Source: Planctomycetota bacterium
Lineage (GTDB): Bacteria; Planctomycetota; UBA1135
NCBI GenBank assembly: GCA_030749235.1
Contig: JASMKM010000014.1
Location: 1 to 50,382 of the forward strand
Direction of reading: 5' to 3'
DNA length: 50,382 nucleotides
Shown piece after piece: positions 16,588 to 25,467 of this stretch (the first letter of the stretch is position 1; the number at the start of each line of letters is the position of its first letter). The position numbers and the translations under genes were made by a program. The notes beneath the pieces were generated by a model, which did no database searches, was not told where the DNA came from, and saw nothing but the letters and a program-made list of their open reading frames with translations.

Positions 16588-18075
16588 ATGGAAGTCCGTT
16601 CACAAATCGCGATGACGTTCCACTTGGACAAGTGTATCGGTTGCCACACTTGCAGCATCGCCTGCAAGAACATCTGGACCGATCGCCAAGGTACCGAGTA
16701 TATGTGGTGGAACAACGTCGAGACCAAGCCGGGTACCGGATACCCGACGCGCTGGGAAGACCAGACCAACTACAACGGTGGTTGGGAACTGCAGAATGGC
16801 AAGTTGCAGCTCAAGTCAACGAGCCGCAGCAAAATCGTTCCTAACATTTTCCACAATCCGTCCATGCCCACCATGGATGATTACTACGAGCCCTGGACCT
16901 ACAAGTATCAGGAGCTCTTCGATGCGCCGGAAGGCGACGACCAGCCTACCGCACGGCCAATCTCTATGGTCACCGGTGAGCACATCGACATCGAGGCGGG
17001 ACCGAACTGGGATGACGACATGTCGGGTTCCCCGGTCTACGCCGAGAACGACCCCAACCTTGACGCCTTGTCGGCCGACGTGCGTCAGCAGATGTTCGAG
17101 ATCCAAAGGCTCTCGTTCTTTTATCTGCCGCGCATGTGTAACCACTGTTTGAACCCCGCCTGTGTGGCATCGTGCCCATCGGGCGCCTTGTACAAGCGTG
17201 GTGAAGACGGCATCGTGCTGGTTAACCAACAACGTTGTCGCGCTTGGCGCTCCTGTATCGCCGCTTGCCCATACAAGAAGGTTTACTTCAACTGGTCGAC
17301 TGGCAAGTCCGAGAAATGCATCCTGTGCTACCCGCGCCTTGAAACCAAGCAGCCACCGGCTTGCCACCACTCATGCGTCGGCCGGATTCGTTACTTGGGC
17401 AACGTGCTCTATGACGCCTCGCGCATCGAAGAGGTCGCCAGCGTACCAAAGGAACAACTAATCGAGGCGCAGCGCAGTCTGATTCTGGATCCGAACGACC
17501 CAGAGGTCATCAAGGCAGCCAAGGAGAATGGCATCCCTGACGGCGTAATCACGTCAGCGCAGGAGTCGCCGGTCTACCAGTTCGTCAAGAGTTGGAAACT
17601 GGCGGTGCCGCTGCACGCCGAGTTCCGTACCTTGCCGATGTTGTTCTACGTCCCACCGCTTTCGCCGGTGATGTCGGGCAGCGACGGTGACATAACCTCC
17701 AACGAGACCGAGGACCTGTTCCATGAAATCAAGGAATCGCGCGTACCGATTCAATACATGGCCGAAATCCTGGGCACGGGTGCTACCGCTCCGGTCGAAT
17801 ATGCGTTGCGCAAGCAGTTCGCCGTCCGCATGTACCGTCGTCAACTGACGGTGGGGGATGTCGATGAGGCCACTGCGGATCGCGCCTTGTTCGAGGCCGA
17901 CTGCACCCGCGAAGAAGCCGAGGCAATCTACCGTCTCACTTCGCTGGTTAAGTACGAGGACCGTTTCGTCATTCCGCCGGCCCAACGCGAGCAGGCCATC
18001 GAGATGATTAAGGACCCGCTCGACCACAAGCAGAGCACCGGCTTCGGCTTCAGTAGCCCACCGATGAGGGTGTGA
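16588..18075 (+). CDS. narH: Respiratory nitrate reductase beta subunit NarH
   Basis: This electron-transfer subunit links the NarI hemes to NarG through three 4Fe-4S clusters and one 3Fe-4S cluster. It has 495 residues with four cysteine groups: Cys16/19/22/26 (CIGCHTCSIAC), Cys184/187/192/196 (CNHCLNPACVASC), Cys217/223/227 (CRAWRSCIAAC) and Cys244/247/259/263. In the third group Trp220 occupies the usual second-Cys position, the classic NarH signature of the 3Fe-4S cluster. A good ribosome binding site (AGGAG) precedes the ATG. The stop overlaps a possible narJ GTG start. Confidence 0.97.
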   Translation: MEVRSQIAMTFHLDKCIGCHTCSIACKNIWTDRQGTEYMWWNNVETKPGTGYPTRWEDQTNYNGGWELQNGKLQLKSTSRSKIVPNIFHNPSMPTMDDYYEPWTYKYQELFDAPEGDDQPTARPISMVTGEHIDIEAGPNWDDDMSGSPVYAENDPNLDALSADVRQQMFEIQRLSFFYLPRMCNHCLNPACVASCPSGALYKRGEDGIVLVNQQRCRAWRSCIAACPYKKVYFNWSTGKSEKCILCYPRLETKQPPACHHSCVGRIRYLGNVLYDASRIEEVASVPKEQLIEAQRSLILDPNDPEVIKAAKENGIPDGVITSAQESPVYQFVKSWKLAVPLHAEFRTLPMLFYVPPLSPVMSGSDGDITSNETEDLFHEIKESRVPIQYMAEILGTGATAPVEYALRKQFAVRMYRRQLTVGDVDEATADRALFEADCTREEAEAIYRLTSLVKYEDRFVIPPAQREQAIEMIKDPLDHKQSTGFGFSSPPMRV

Positions 18076-18077
18076 CC

Positions 18078-18611
18078 ATGAGTGTCGATTGCAAGGTCTA
18101 CGACGCGCTTTCGCGCTTAATCGGCTATCCACGTGCAGGTTTTGGGGAAGCCTGCGAAGAGTGGGTGTCGATCGTGCGCGAACAGTCCCCCAAGGCGGGT
18201 GAAATCCTCGACGAGTTCCAGGCATTCCTGGCGACCCATTCGGTCGAAAAGCTTGAGGAGTTCTACACCCGCACCTTCGACAACAGCCAATCGGCCGCAT
18301 TGGAGATTGGCTGGCACCTGTTCGGCGAATCCTACGAGCGTGGAGCACACCTAGTGCACATGCGTTCGTTGTTGCGCGAACTGGATATCGAAGAAGGTGG
18401 TGAGTTACCTGATCACCTCAGTAGCGTCCTGGCGATTTTAGCTCGCTGCGATGCGCCCCTGGCCCGCAGCATGGCAGAAGAGATGGTCGAACCGGCCGTC
18501 AAAAAAATCTGCATCAGCCTGGCCGCCGACCAAAACCCATACGAATCGGTGCTGGACGCCGTTCTCGAAATCATCAACCTACACGTCCAGGAAACCAACG
18601 GCTGTATCTGA
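18078..18611 (+). CDS. narJ: Nitrate reductase assembly chaperone NarJ
   Basis: NarJ is a cytoplasmic chaperone that holds the NarGH apoenzyme during cofactor insertion before membrane attachment. It is an all-helical protein of 177 residues of the TorD/NarJ family: opening LSRLIGYP, central LEEFYTRTFDNSQSAALEIGWHLFGESYERG with the conserved YxxTFD...LExxxHLxGEx pattern. It is shorter than E. coli NarJ (236). I prefer ATG 18078; a GTG at 18072 overlaps the narH stop. Its position between narH and narI confirms the identity. Confidence 0.93.
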   Translation: MSVDCKVYDALSRLIGYPRAGFGEACEEWVSIVREQSPKAGEILDEFQAFLATHSVEKLEEFYTRTFDNSQSAALEIGWHLFGESYERGAHLVHMRSLLRELDIEEGGELPDHLSSVLAILARCDAPLARSMAEEMVEPAVKKICISLAADQNPYESVLDAVLEIINLHVQETNGCI

Positions 18612-18613
18612 CC

Positions 18614-19303
18614 ATGCTCGACACCCTACTCTTCGTCGTCTTGCCATACGTGGCGCTGGTTCTTTTCTTCCTGGTGGGCATCGCGCGTTACCGCAAGCGT
18701 CCATTCAGCGTCACGAGCCTCTCCTCGCAGTTTCTAGAGAACAAGAAGCACTTCTGGAGCACTGTCCCTTTCCACTACGGAATCCTCGGTGTGCTCGCCA
18801 TCCACCTGGCTGGCTTGCTAATCCCGGACGCCATCCTGTCTTGGAACGCCGCCCCAGCGCGATTGCTGTTCCTCGAGATTACCGGTTTGGCCCTGGGCAT
18901 CATCACCCTCATCGGCCTGTTCAACTCGATTATGCGTCGCATCCGCTTGCCACGGATGGCAGTGGTGACCAACAAGTCCGACTGGGTCTTACTTACCTTG
19001 CTGATGGTGCAAATTATCCTCGGCATCTTGGTGTCGATTTTCAACGGCTGGGGTAGCTCTTGGTTTGCCTCGAGCGCATCACCTTGGTTGTGGTCGCTTT
19101 TTACCTTGTCGCCCGACGTCTCCTATGTCGCGGCGATGCCTTTGCTGGTCAAGCTTCACATCATCAACGCTTGGCTAATCCTCGGCTACTTCCCATTCAC
19201 GCGCTTAATCCACGTGCTGGTCATCCCGAATCCATATCTCTGGCGCAAGACCCAAGTGGTCATGTGGCACCGTGACCGCAAATCCGTCCGCGTGAAGGAC
19301 TAG
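18614..19303 (+). CDS. narI: Respiratory nitrate reductase gamma subunit NarI (cytochrome b)
   Basis: This membrane cytochrome b oxidises quinol and passes electrons to NarH. Its 229 residues and five transmembrane segments match the E. coli protein (225). The four heme ligands are recognisable: His54 and His64 (FHYGILGVLAIH), and His182 and His200 (KLHII...FTRLIH) with the same 18-residue spacing as E. coli His187/His205. It starts three bases after narJ. Confidence 0.95.
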   Translation: MLDTLLFVVLPYVALVLFFLVGIARYRKRPFSVTSLSSQFLENKKHFWSTVPFHYGILGVLAIHLAGLLIPDAILSWNAAPARLLFLEITGLALGIITLIGLFNSIMRRIRLPRMAVVTNKSDWVLLTLLMVQIILGILVSIFNGWGSSWFASSASPWLWSLFTLSPDVSYVAAMPLLVKLHIINAWLILGYFPFTRLIHVLVIPNPYLWRKTQVVMWHRDRKSVRVKD

Positions 19304-19341
19304 TCAACCCTGTCTCCCCGTAAGTCTTAGAGGACATTTCG

Positions 19342-20853
19342 ATGGCTCCTAACTCAGCCAAGAAGTTCAATCCCTTCCAGTTCCTGTCGTTCAGCGGTCC
19401 CTACCGGATCCTGCACATGACATGGTTCGCCTTCTTCCTTACCTTCATGGCCTGGTTCAACATGGCACCGCTCGCCGCTGCCATGAAGGACGACCTGAAC
19501 CTGACCGACAGTGACCTGAAGGTATTGATGATCTGCAACGTGGCGTTGACGATTCCAGCACGAATCATCATCGGAATGTTGCTCGACAAGCTCGGTCCGA
19601 GGAAGGTCTTCTCTGGTCTGCTGATTATCATGTCGATTCCGTGTTTCGTGTTTGCGATGGCATCGTCGTTCACACAACTGGTCATCACGCGACTGTTTCT
19701 CGGCGTCATCGGCGCAGGCTTCGTCATCGGCATCCGCATGGTCGCGGAATGGTTTCCGCCCAAGGATGTGGGCGAAGCCGAAGGCATCTATGGTGGTTTC
19801 GGCAACTTTGGCTCGGCCGCATCGGCATTCCTATTGCCGACCATCGCAATGACCGTGTTCGGCGGCGAGGACGGTTGGCGATGGGCCATTGCGATGACAG
19901 GTGCGACCTGCTTCATCTACGGCTTCGTCTACTACGCGAGCGTCACTGATACGCCTCCCGGCAAGACCTATCATCGTCCTAAACAGTCCAGTGCGATGGA
20001 GGTTACATCAATGGCTTCCCTGTTCGGCTTAATCTTCATGCAGCTGCCGATGCTCCTGGCCTTGGGCGTGCTGGCATGGAAGCTTTTCAGCATCGGTTTT
20101 CTGCCTACCCAAGGCAAGCACGTGGTCTACGGTGTCCTCGCTGCGGTGTTCTGCTTCCAAGTCTGGAAGGCTTGGACCGTCAATGTGCCGAATATAAAGA
20201 TGGGCTACGAGGAGAACGACAAGTATGAGTTTCGCCAAGTGGCTATCCTTGACCTGGCCTACTTCGTGACCTTCGGTTCCGAGTTAGCGGTGGTCTCGAT
20301 GCTGCCGCTGTTCTTCAAGAACACCTTCGACTTGAGCCTTGAGCAGGCCGGCATGATCGCGGCGAGCTTCGCCTTCATGAACCTGGTCGCTCGTCCCACC
20401 GGCGGCTTTTTGTCCGACCGCCTCGGCTCGCGTCGCCGCACCTTGAGCTTCCTGCTGGGTGGCTTGGCGGTCGGTTATTACCTGATGAGCAGCATCACCT
20501 CGGAGTGGCCGATTCCATTGGCGATTGCCTCTACGATGCTATGCTCCTTCTTTGTTCAGGCCGGTGAAGGGGCGGTGTTCGCCGTGGTTCCACTGGTCAA
20601 GAAACGTGTGACCGGGCAGGTCGCCGGCATGGTCGGCGCTTACGGAAACGTCGGTGCCGTGTGCTTCCTCACTATGTTCAGTCTCTACAAGCCTGAGACT
20701 GCAGCGAGGAACTTCTTTCTAACTATCGCCAGTTGCGCGATCTTCTGCCTGGTCGCCTCACTCTTCCTGAAGGAGCCTAAGGGATCCTTCGCCGACCATC
20801 ACCACGACGAGGTCGAGCCTGACGGCTTCGCCCCAGCTGGAGCAACCGCATGA
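19342..20853 (+). CDS. narK: NarK-type nitrate/nitrite transporter 1 (MFS)
   Basis: This major facilitator superfamily transporter has 503 residues and 12 predicted transmembrane segments. It has the NarK/NRT2 features: FFLTFMAWFNMAPLA in the first helix and a glycine-rich nitrate signature GGFGNFGSAASAF in the middle, with a second one MVGAYGNVGAVCF near the C-terminus. It would import nitrate or exchange it for nitrite. A long hydrophilic insert sits between helices 6 and 7. SD-like AGAGGA precedes the ATG. Its last codons overlap the next transporter's start (ATGA). Confidence 0.93.
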   Translation: MAPNSAKKFNPFQFLSFSGPYRILHMTWFAFFLTFMAWFNMAPLAAAMKDDLNLTDSDLKVLMICNVALTIPARIIIGMLLDKLGPRKVFSGLLIIMSIPCFVFAMASSFTQLVITRLFLGVIGAGFVIGIRMVAEWFPPKDVGEAEGIYGGFGNFGSAASAFLLPTIAMTVFGGEDGWRWAIAMTGATCFIYGFVYYASVTDTPPGKTYHRPKQSSAMEVTSMASLFGLIFMQLPMLLALGVLAWKLFSIGFLPTQGKHVVYGVLAAVFCFQVWKAWTVNVPNIKMGYEENDKYEFRQVAILDLAYFVTFGSELAVVSMLPLFFKNTFDLSLEQAGMIAASFAFMNLVARPTGGFLSDRLGSRRRTLSFLLGGLAVGYYLMSSITSEWPIPLAIASTMLCSFFVQAGEGAVFAVVPLVKKRVTGQVAGMVGAYGNVGAVCFLTMFSLYKPETAARNFFLTIASCAIFCLVASLFLKEPKGSFADHHHDEVEPDGFAPAGATA

Positions 20854-22454
20854 GCAACCTTGAAAAGTGGGATGTCGAAGACCCGACATTCTGGGAATCT
20901 ACCGGTAAGAAGGTAGCGAGCCGCAATCTGTGGATCTCTATCCCTAGCCTGCTGTGCGGCTTCGCCGTGTGGTTGATGTGGGGCATCATCACGGTGCAGA
21001 TGAAGAACCTCGGATTCGATTTCGACCAGAGCGAGCTCTTCACGCTGACCGCCATCGCCGGTCTGACCGGTGCGACCCTGCGTATCCCAAGTACTTTCTT
21101 CATCCGTTTGGCTGGAGGTCGCAACACGATCTTCTTCACCACGGCCCTGTTGATGGTGCCTGCCCTCGGCGCGGCCTTCGCCTTGAAGGACCCGACCACG
21201 CCATTGTGGGTGTTCCAGATCTTGGCCTGCTTGTCTGGCTTAGGTGGCGGTAATTTCGCCAGCTCCATGTCCAACATCAGCTTCTTCTACCCGAAGAAGG
21301 TGCAGGGCTACGCGCTCGGCATGAACGCGGGCTTAGGAAACTTTGGCGTGACCACCATGCAGATCCTGATCCCGCTGTGCATGACCGCGGCGATCGTCGG
21401 TCCGCTGAGCGGCGACTCGATGGAGCTGACCAGCACCAGCGGCACTGTCTTCAAACGCATCGAGGCCGGCTCCCCGACCTGGCTGTCCAGCGCTGGTTTC
21501 GTCTGGATGTACTGGTTGATCCCGTTGGCCTTCCTCGGCTGGTTCAAGACGAACAACATCAAGACCGAAGCGGTGACGCCTAGGCTGAAGAGCCCATTGG
21601 TGAGCTTCGGACGTATCCTGTGGTTGCTGATCATCGGCTTTGCCACCGCGTGCGCCGGCCTGTATTTCATCCTGAAGTTCAGCGACATGACTTGGGTGAA
21701 GTGGGTGGTGCTGCCATGCGTGATCGCCGCTACCGTCATCCTGATGAAGGCGCTTTCGCCTGGCGAGATCAAGGGCAACCTCGATCGCCAGTACAAGATC
21801 TTCGACAACAAGCATACCTGGGTGATGACGATTATCTATACGATGACCTTCGGTAGCTTCATCGGTTTCTCTGCTGCCGTCGGCTTGGCCATCAAGTTCA
21901 TCTTCGGTTTCCAACACATCGAAGTGGATGGCGTCATGACCCACGACCTTGCCAACCCGAATGCACCGGCGACCTTCATGTTCGTGTGGGTCGGTGCATT
22001 CGTCGGTGCCCTGATTCGCCCGATTGGAGGCATCATCGCTGACAAGATGGGGGGCGCGATCGTGACTCAGGTCGTGGCGATTGTCATGATCTTGTCCGCC
22101 ATTGGCGTGGGTTACTACTCGATGCAGGCCTACAGTTCGGCTACACCGGAAGAGTACTTCATGCCCTTCTTCGTGCTGGTCGTAATCCTGTTCGCCGCTA
22201 CCGGCGTCGGCAATGGTTCAACCTTCCGCACCATCTCGATGGTCTTCAACCAGGAGCAGGCCGGCCCTGTGCTGGGTTGGACGTCGGCTGTCGCGGCTTA
22301 CGGTGCATTCCTGATTCCGAAGTTGATTGGTGAACAGATGAAGGCGACCACCCCTGAGATCGCCTTCTATGGCCTTGCCGTGTTCTACGCAGTTTGTGCC
22401 GTCCTGAACTGGTGGTACTACCTCGGCCCGAAGGCTGAGCACAAAAACCCTTAA
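20850..22454 (+). CDS. NarK-type nitrate/nitrite transporter 2 (MFS)
   Basis: This second NarK homologue has 534 residues and belongs to a different subgroup from its neighbour. The N-terminus continues FAVWLMWGIITVQMKNLGF, and the conserved nitrate-signature regions are GLGGGNFASSMSNISFFYPKK plus GMNAGLGNFGVT in the first half. Large polar loops follow. In the tandem NarK1/NarK2 organisation known from denitrifiers, one protein typically favours proton-coupled nitrate uptake and the other nitrate/nitrite exchange; which is which cannot be decided here. It is the last gene of the nar operon, followed by a strong terminator. Confidence 0.92.
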   Translation: MSNLEKWDVEDPTFWESTGKKVASRNLWISIPSLLCGFAVWLMWGIITVQMKNLGFDFDQSELFTLTAIAGLTGATLRIPSTFFIRLAGGRNTIFFTTALLMVPALGAAFALKDPTTPLWVFQILACLSGLGGGNFASSMSNISFFYPKKVQGYALGMNAGLGNFGVTTMQILIPLCMTAAIVGPLSGDSMELTSTSGTVFKRIEAGSPTWLSSAGFVWMYWLIPLAFLGWFKTNNIKTEAVTPRLKSPLVSFGRILWLLIIGFATACAGLYFILKFSDMTWVKWVVLPCVIAATVILMKALSPGEIKGNLDRQYKIFDNKHTWVMTIIYTMTFGSFIGFSAAVGLAIKFIFGFQHIEVDGVMTHDLANPNAPATFMFVWVGAFVGALIRPIGGIIADKMGGAIVTQVVAIVMILSAIGVGYYSMQAYSSATPEEYFMPFFVLVVILFAATGVGNGSTFRTISMVFNQEQAGPVLGWTSAVAAYGAFLIPKLIGEQMKATTPEIAFYGLAVFYAVCAVLNWWYYLGPKAEHKNP

Positions 22455-22480
22455 TCTGCCGCGTGCAGTATTAGGTGCTG

Positions 22481-22514
22481 AAACCGAGCAGGATGACTGG
22501 CCTGCTCGGTTTTG
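22481..22514 (+). terminator. Rho-independent terminator of the nar operon
   Basis: A perfect 12-bp stem AAACCGAGCAGG (22481-22492) / CCTGCTCGGTTT with an eight-base loop, ending in a T run and further Ts downstream. Confidence 0.92.
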
Positions 22515-22659
22515 GCTTTTGTGGGCCCACTTGAAGCCCTCGAACCAGCAGCCCTTCGGCCGAAGTCACCTATTCCCAGGTCGGATCGCCCTGTCCTTGT
22601 GACTTCCATCCATGGTTCAGCACGCCCAGATTCAGGATGTATACCTTTGCAGTAACGAG

Positions 22660-22665
22660 TATATT
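22660..22665 (+). promoter_or_regulatory. -10 box (TATATT) for a leaderless lipoprotein transcript
   Basis: TATATT is followed by exactly six bases (TTGGAC) and then ATG 22672. There is no Shine-Dalgarno sequence. Confidence 0.6.
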
Positions 22666-22671
22666 TTGGAC

Positions 22672-23748
22672 ATGAAATCTATCTTACCCCCCCTGGCCTT
22701 CGCGTTCCTGACCGCATCTCTCTTTCCTTCGTGCCAGAATCCGGACGAAGCCCCGTTGACCTTGACGGGTGATGACGCTGCGGCTGCTTTTGCCGAGTGG
22801 GTCAGCAGCGAAACCTTCCAGCAACCGCTGGATTACCCAGCTCAAGTCCATTTTGATTACGCCTTCGACCTGAAGATGGACATGAGTTCAGCTGGCATGG
22901 TGGATCCTATGGAGATGGACATGACCATGAACGGGGACTACGTTGTCCATGGTGTTCATGATTTCGTGTTGTGGAGCAACCTGAATCTTGGCGCTTTTGT
23001 CGAGGGCGAACGACATCGTCTGAACTTCGATTTTGAGATAGGCGCCGATGGAGAGGGCCTGCGCCTTCTTCTCGACGACCATGGTTTCTTTTTAAAGGAA
23101 TTAGGCACCGAGATTCCCATGGCCTACTCGCTGTCACAGGGTCGTCTCGCAAGCCTAATTACCATGTACAGTGAGCTCATCGAGGAGATGGGTGCCCTTT
23201 ATGGTCAGTCCCTTGTCGATACGTATAGCGGCGTAGAAGGTCTTGGCGATTTGATGCATCCCGGTGGTTTCATGCGTTTCATGGCCAACGCCGATCTCCT
23301 TAACGTCCATGGTTGGCATTCTGCCGATGGCATCGTGGAGATCACGGCAGCACTGGATTCGGAATACATGGAAGGTGCCTTCGATGCCATTACAATGGAC
23401 TTCACCCCCGCGATCTTCAATGACATGGTATTCGAGATTGTGGCCGACATGGAGAGCGGTGTGATGCTCGACTATGCCTTAGAGATGGCGATTCCAATCG
23501 AAGTACCACTCACTCCAGGATCGGACCAAGTCATTGCGATGGACATGGCCGCTAAGATGCGGGTCACCACGGTTGATGTGGATCCAGAGGCTCCGAGGGC
23601 TGAACTTCCTGGAGCAGAAGATGTGATGAACTTGGATGTCCCATTCGATATGTACATGCCCTTAATCGAGGCTGCAATTGACATGCAGAAGCAGCAGATG
23701 CGTCAGATGGCGGGTGATGAGGGGAGTGGGGAAGACTTCGACTTCTGA
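22672..23748 (+). CDS. Met/Asp-rich hypothetical lipoprotein
   Basis: The protein has 358 residues from ATG 22672. It begins with a lipoprotein signal (MKSILPPLAFAFLTASLFPSC, 21 residues counted across the lipobox FPSC). The mature part is strongly acidic and unusually rich in methionine, for example KMDMSSAGMVDPMEMDMTMN around residues 68-87 and a C-terminal MQKQQMRQMAG tail. The alternating strand pattern suggests a beta-rich domain. I do not recognise a family. Methionine-rich segments in exported proteins sometimes bind Cu(I), but these are spread through a folded region rather than in a compact MxxM array, so that is only a suggestion. An upstream in-frame start at 22612 would spoil the signal peptide. 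Confidence 0.75.
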   Translation: MKSILPPLAFAFLTASLFPSCQNPDEAPLTLTGDDAAAAFAEWVSSETFQQPLDYPAQVHFDYAFDLKMDMSSAGMVDPMEMDMTMNGDYVVHGVHDFVLWSNLNLGAFVEGERHRLNFDFEIGADGEGLRLLLDDHGFFLKELGTEIPMAYSLSQGRLASLITMYSELIEEMGALYGQSLVDTYSGVEGLGDLMHPGGFMRFMANADLLNVHGWHSADGIVEITAALDSEYMEGAFDAITMDFTPAIFNDMVFEIVADMESGVMLDYALEMAIPIEVPLTPGSDQVIAMDMAAKMRVTTVDVDPEAPRAELPGAEDVMNLDVPFDMYMPLIEAAIDMQKQQMRQMAGDEGSGEDFDF

Positions 23749-23811
23749 AGTTCGGGGCTTTCCGTGTGCCCACAGCTGGAGAAGTTCACCGACACCCGAG
23801 CACGGATGCGC

Positions 23812-24525
23812 TTACGGGGTTTGCGAAATGGTCACCACGCTAAGGAAAGACTGATTCTGGGTCAGTTGATATGCGTGAATTCGAGGGTGAGTAGGAAGCC
23901 GATGGCGGAGACCATCGAGCCCAATTACCTTCGCGGTTTTTAGGTCACTCCCTGAGCTGGGCTTTGGCAAGAAGCGGATTTCGACGTCATGAAAGGCCAA
24001 GCCGTCGTTATTGATCGGTGACATCGCCTTGTAGACTGCCTCCTTGATGCTGAAAGCCGCCAGGACTTGCTGCGCCTGTTGCTCCTGGCTGTCCGCGGGA
24101 TTGAGCTGTTTTAGCTCCCTCTGGGTGAGGAGCTCAGTAAATAAGGCGGTGCGCAGCGAGCGGATGTCCTCCAGGTCGACACCAAGACCGAGGAGCTGAG
24201 GGCGAGCGGAGGAATCCAAAGCGGCGACGGTGGCCGCGCAGTACCGTCGGCCGTGGCTCAGCGAGCCAAGTACGCCTTGTGGCCAGACCGGGCTACGGTC
24301 AGCGGCTGGCAACAGGGCTTGTTCGGCGTGGCCAAGCTCGGCCAGCAGTTTGCGCGCCAGACAACGGGCAGAGGAGAACTCATTACGACGACTCTCCACG
24401 GCCGACTCCACCAGAACGCGTTCCTCTGGCAGGAGTTCATCGACACGATCGACCACGCTTGCAACATCCAGCAGCACACCGGTCGGCAGCAGCTTCCTGA
24501 GACCACTCAAGTCAAAACTAGGCAT
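23812..24525 (-). CDS. 4'-phosphopantetheinyl transferase (EntD/Sfp superfamily)
   Basis: The enzyme transfers the 4'-phosphopantetheine arm from CoA to a carrier-protein serine, activating acyl, peptidyl or aryl carrier proteins. Its 237 residues carry the EntD-type motifs: RRNEFSSARCLARKLL (45-60), SLSHG (88-92), the Mg-binding GVDLED (Asp117, Glu119) and FSIKEAVYKA (158-167, with the conserved Lys/Glu). No polyketide or NRPS gene is in the window, so the partner carrier protein is unknown. Its start codon lies inside the last codons of a short upstream ORF, so the two are probably translationally coupled. Confidence 0.9.
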   Translation of the reverse strand: MPSFDLSGLRKLLPTGVLLDVASVVDRVDELLPEERVLVESAVESRRNEFSSARCLARKLLAELGHAEQALLPAADRSPVWPQGVLGSLSHGRRYCAATVAALDSSARPQLLGLGVDLEDIRSLRTALFTELLTQRELKQLNPADSQEQQAQQVLAAFSIKEAVYKAMSPINNDGLAFHDVEIRFLPKPSSGSDLKTAKVIGLDGLRHRLPTHPRIHAYQLTQNQSFLSVVTISQTP

Positions 24526-24697
24526 CGCCGTTGCACTGGCTGGCTTGGTGGGTATTGTTCAAAACCTGGAAGATTTTGCTGCCGAGTACCCGCACATGCG
24601 GGTCTCTCTGCTGCAGGACCTCAGAATCCGGATCCTCGCCAGCGGGGGCGAGGAAGGAGGATGCATCCCTGGAAGTATGGAGTGGAGCGCCTGCCAT
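24518..24697 (-). CDS. Short leaderless ORF upstream of and overlapping the phosphopantetheinyl transferase
   Basis: This 59-residue reading frame (starting MAGAPLHTSRDASS, ending NNTHQASQCNGDA) runs into the start codon of the transferase, with eight bases of overlap. Its ATG is exactly six bases after a TAGAAT -10 box (24709-24704, minus strand), the same architecture as seven other genes in this window, so it is the first start codon on the predicted transcript. I recognise no domain. It may be a coupling or leader peptide rather than a functional protein. Confidence 0.45.
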   Translation of the reverse strand: MAGAPLHTSRDASSFLAPAGEDPDSEVLQQRDPHVRVLGSKIFQVLNNTHQASQCNGDA

Positions 24698-24703
24698 CTT
24701 CGG

Positions 24704-24709
24704 ATTCTA
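24704..24709 (-). promoter_or_regulatory. -10 box (TAGAAT) for the short ORF and phosphopantetheinyl transferase
   Basis: TAGAAT on the minus strand is followed by six bases (CCGAAG) and ATG 24697. It is the only good promoter element seen between the transferase and the divergent gene at 24934. Confidence 0.55.
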
Positions 24710-24933
24710 AAGCCCTGAGGCAGGGGCGGCAGTCAGGTGGTCGTAAACGATCTGCACCTCGGGAATCGGCACACCCTCTTTTTCGCACTATCTGCATTTT
24801 CGGGCCGAAAATTGTAGTGGAGTCGGTGATGAAAAACAGCCTCAGGACGGGCTTAGGGATGGTTTTACCAGGATTTCGAAAAAACTCAGCAATTTCCTAA
24901 AGCCGCCTGATTTACCAACGCAAATGGGGGGTC

Positions 24934-25467
24934 ATGAGACACCCCATCTTCTGTGCAGCCATTGTCGGCATTCTCTCCAGCTTGGTGCTGGGATCGGTCG
25001 GCGCCTCCTCCGTTTGCGAAGACAAAGCGGAACTGAGCGACCTGGTCGCCGGTGCCGAGCGTATTTGCGAAGTCGAAGTCCTGTCCGCCGAGTCAGCGAT
25101 GCTGGCGGATGGAAGTATCGAAACAAGGTACAGCTTTTCGACGCTCACTCCGATAAAGGGAACAATGACCTCGATTCAGGAGATTCGAATGCCTGGTGGT
25201 GAGGTCGCTGGTAGGGGTTTCGTCCTGCCAGGGATGCCCGACCTGCGTGTCGGGGATCGCAGCATTCTGTTCCTCAGTCAAGCATCACAAGAGAATCAAT
25301 GGCGTATGCCGGTCGGTCTGGAAAGCGGAGCCGTCAAAGTCCTGCCTTCCACCGTCGCAGGAGAAGCGCAAGTGATTCGTCGCGGTCACGAAAGGGGGCA
25401 GGTTGAGACTCAAGACTATGACCGATACATCGCCGAAATCTTCGCCGAAGTCCAGCGCCAAAGCTGA
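24934..25467 (+). CDS. Hypothetical secreted protein preceding the matrixin protease
   Basis: The protein has 177 residues with a signal peptide (cleavage near VGASS, ~25). The mature part includes CEVEVLSAES and GMPDLRVGDRSILFL, a beta-rich fold I cannot name but which resembles small secreted proteins found beside predicted metalloproteases. A GGGGGG tract just before the ATG can act as ribosome binding site. It overlaps the next gene by about 50 bases in another frame, so the two are cotranscribed and probably work together outside the cytoplasm. Confidence 0.7.
   Translation: MRHPIFCAAIVGILSSLVLGSVGASSVCEDKAELSDLVAGAERICEVEVLSAESAMLADGSIETRYSFSTLTPIKGTMTSIQEIRMPGGEVAGRGFVLPGMPDLRVGDRSILFLSQASQENQWRMPVGLESGAVKVLPSTVAGEAQVIRRGHERGQVETQDYDRYIAEIFAEVQRQS

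Noticed and set aside
12917-18611. Nitrite oxidoreductase (NXR) rather than nitrate reductase
   Set aside because: NarG has the classic FYDWYCDLP and WGEQTDV sequences without a Tat signal, and narJ, narI and narK follow in standard order.
24253-24900. Plus-strand frame of 215 residues across the transferase and its upstream region
   Set aside because: No domain, composition unlike a real protein, and it is antisense to the clear phosphopantetheinyl transferase.
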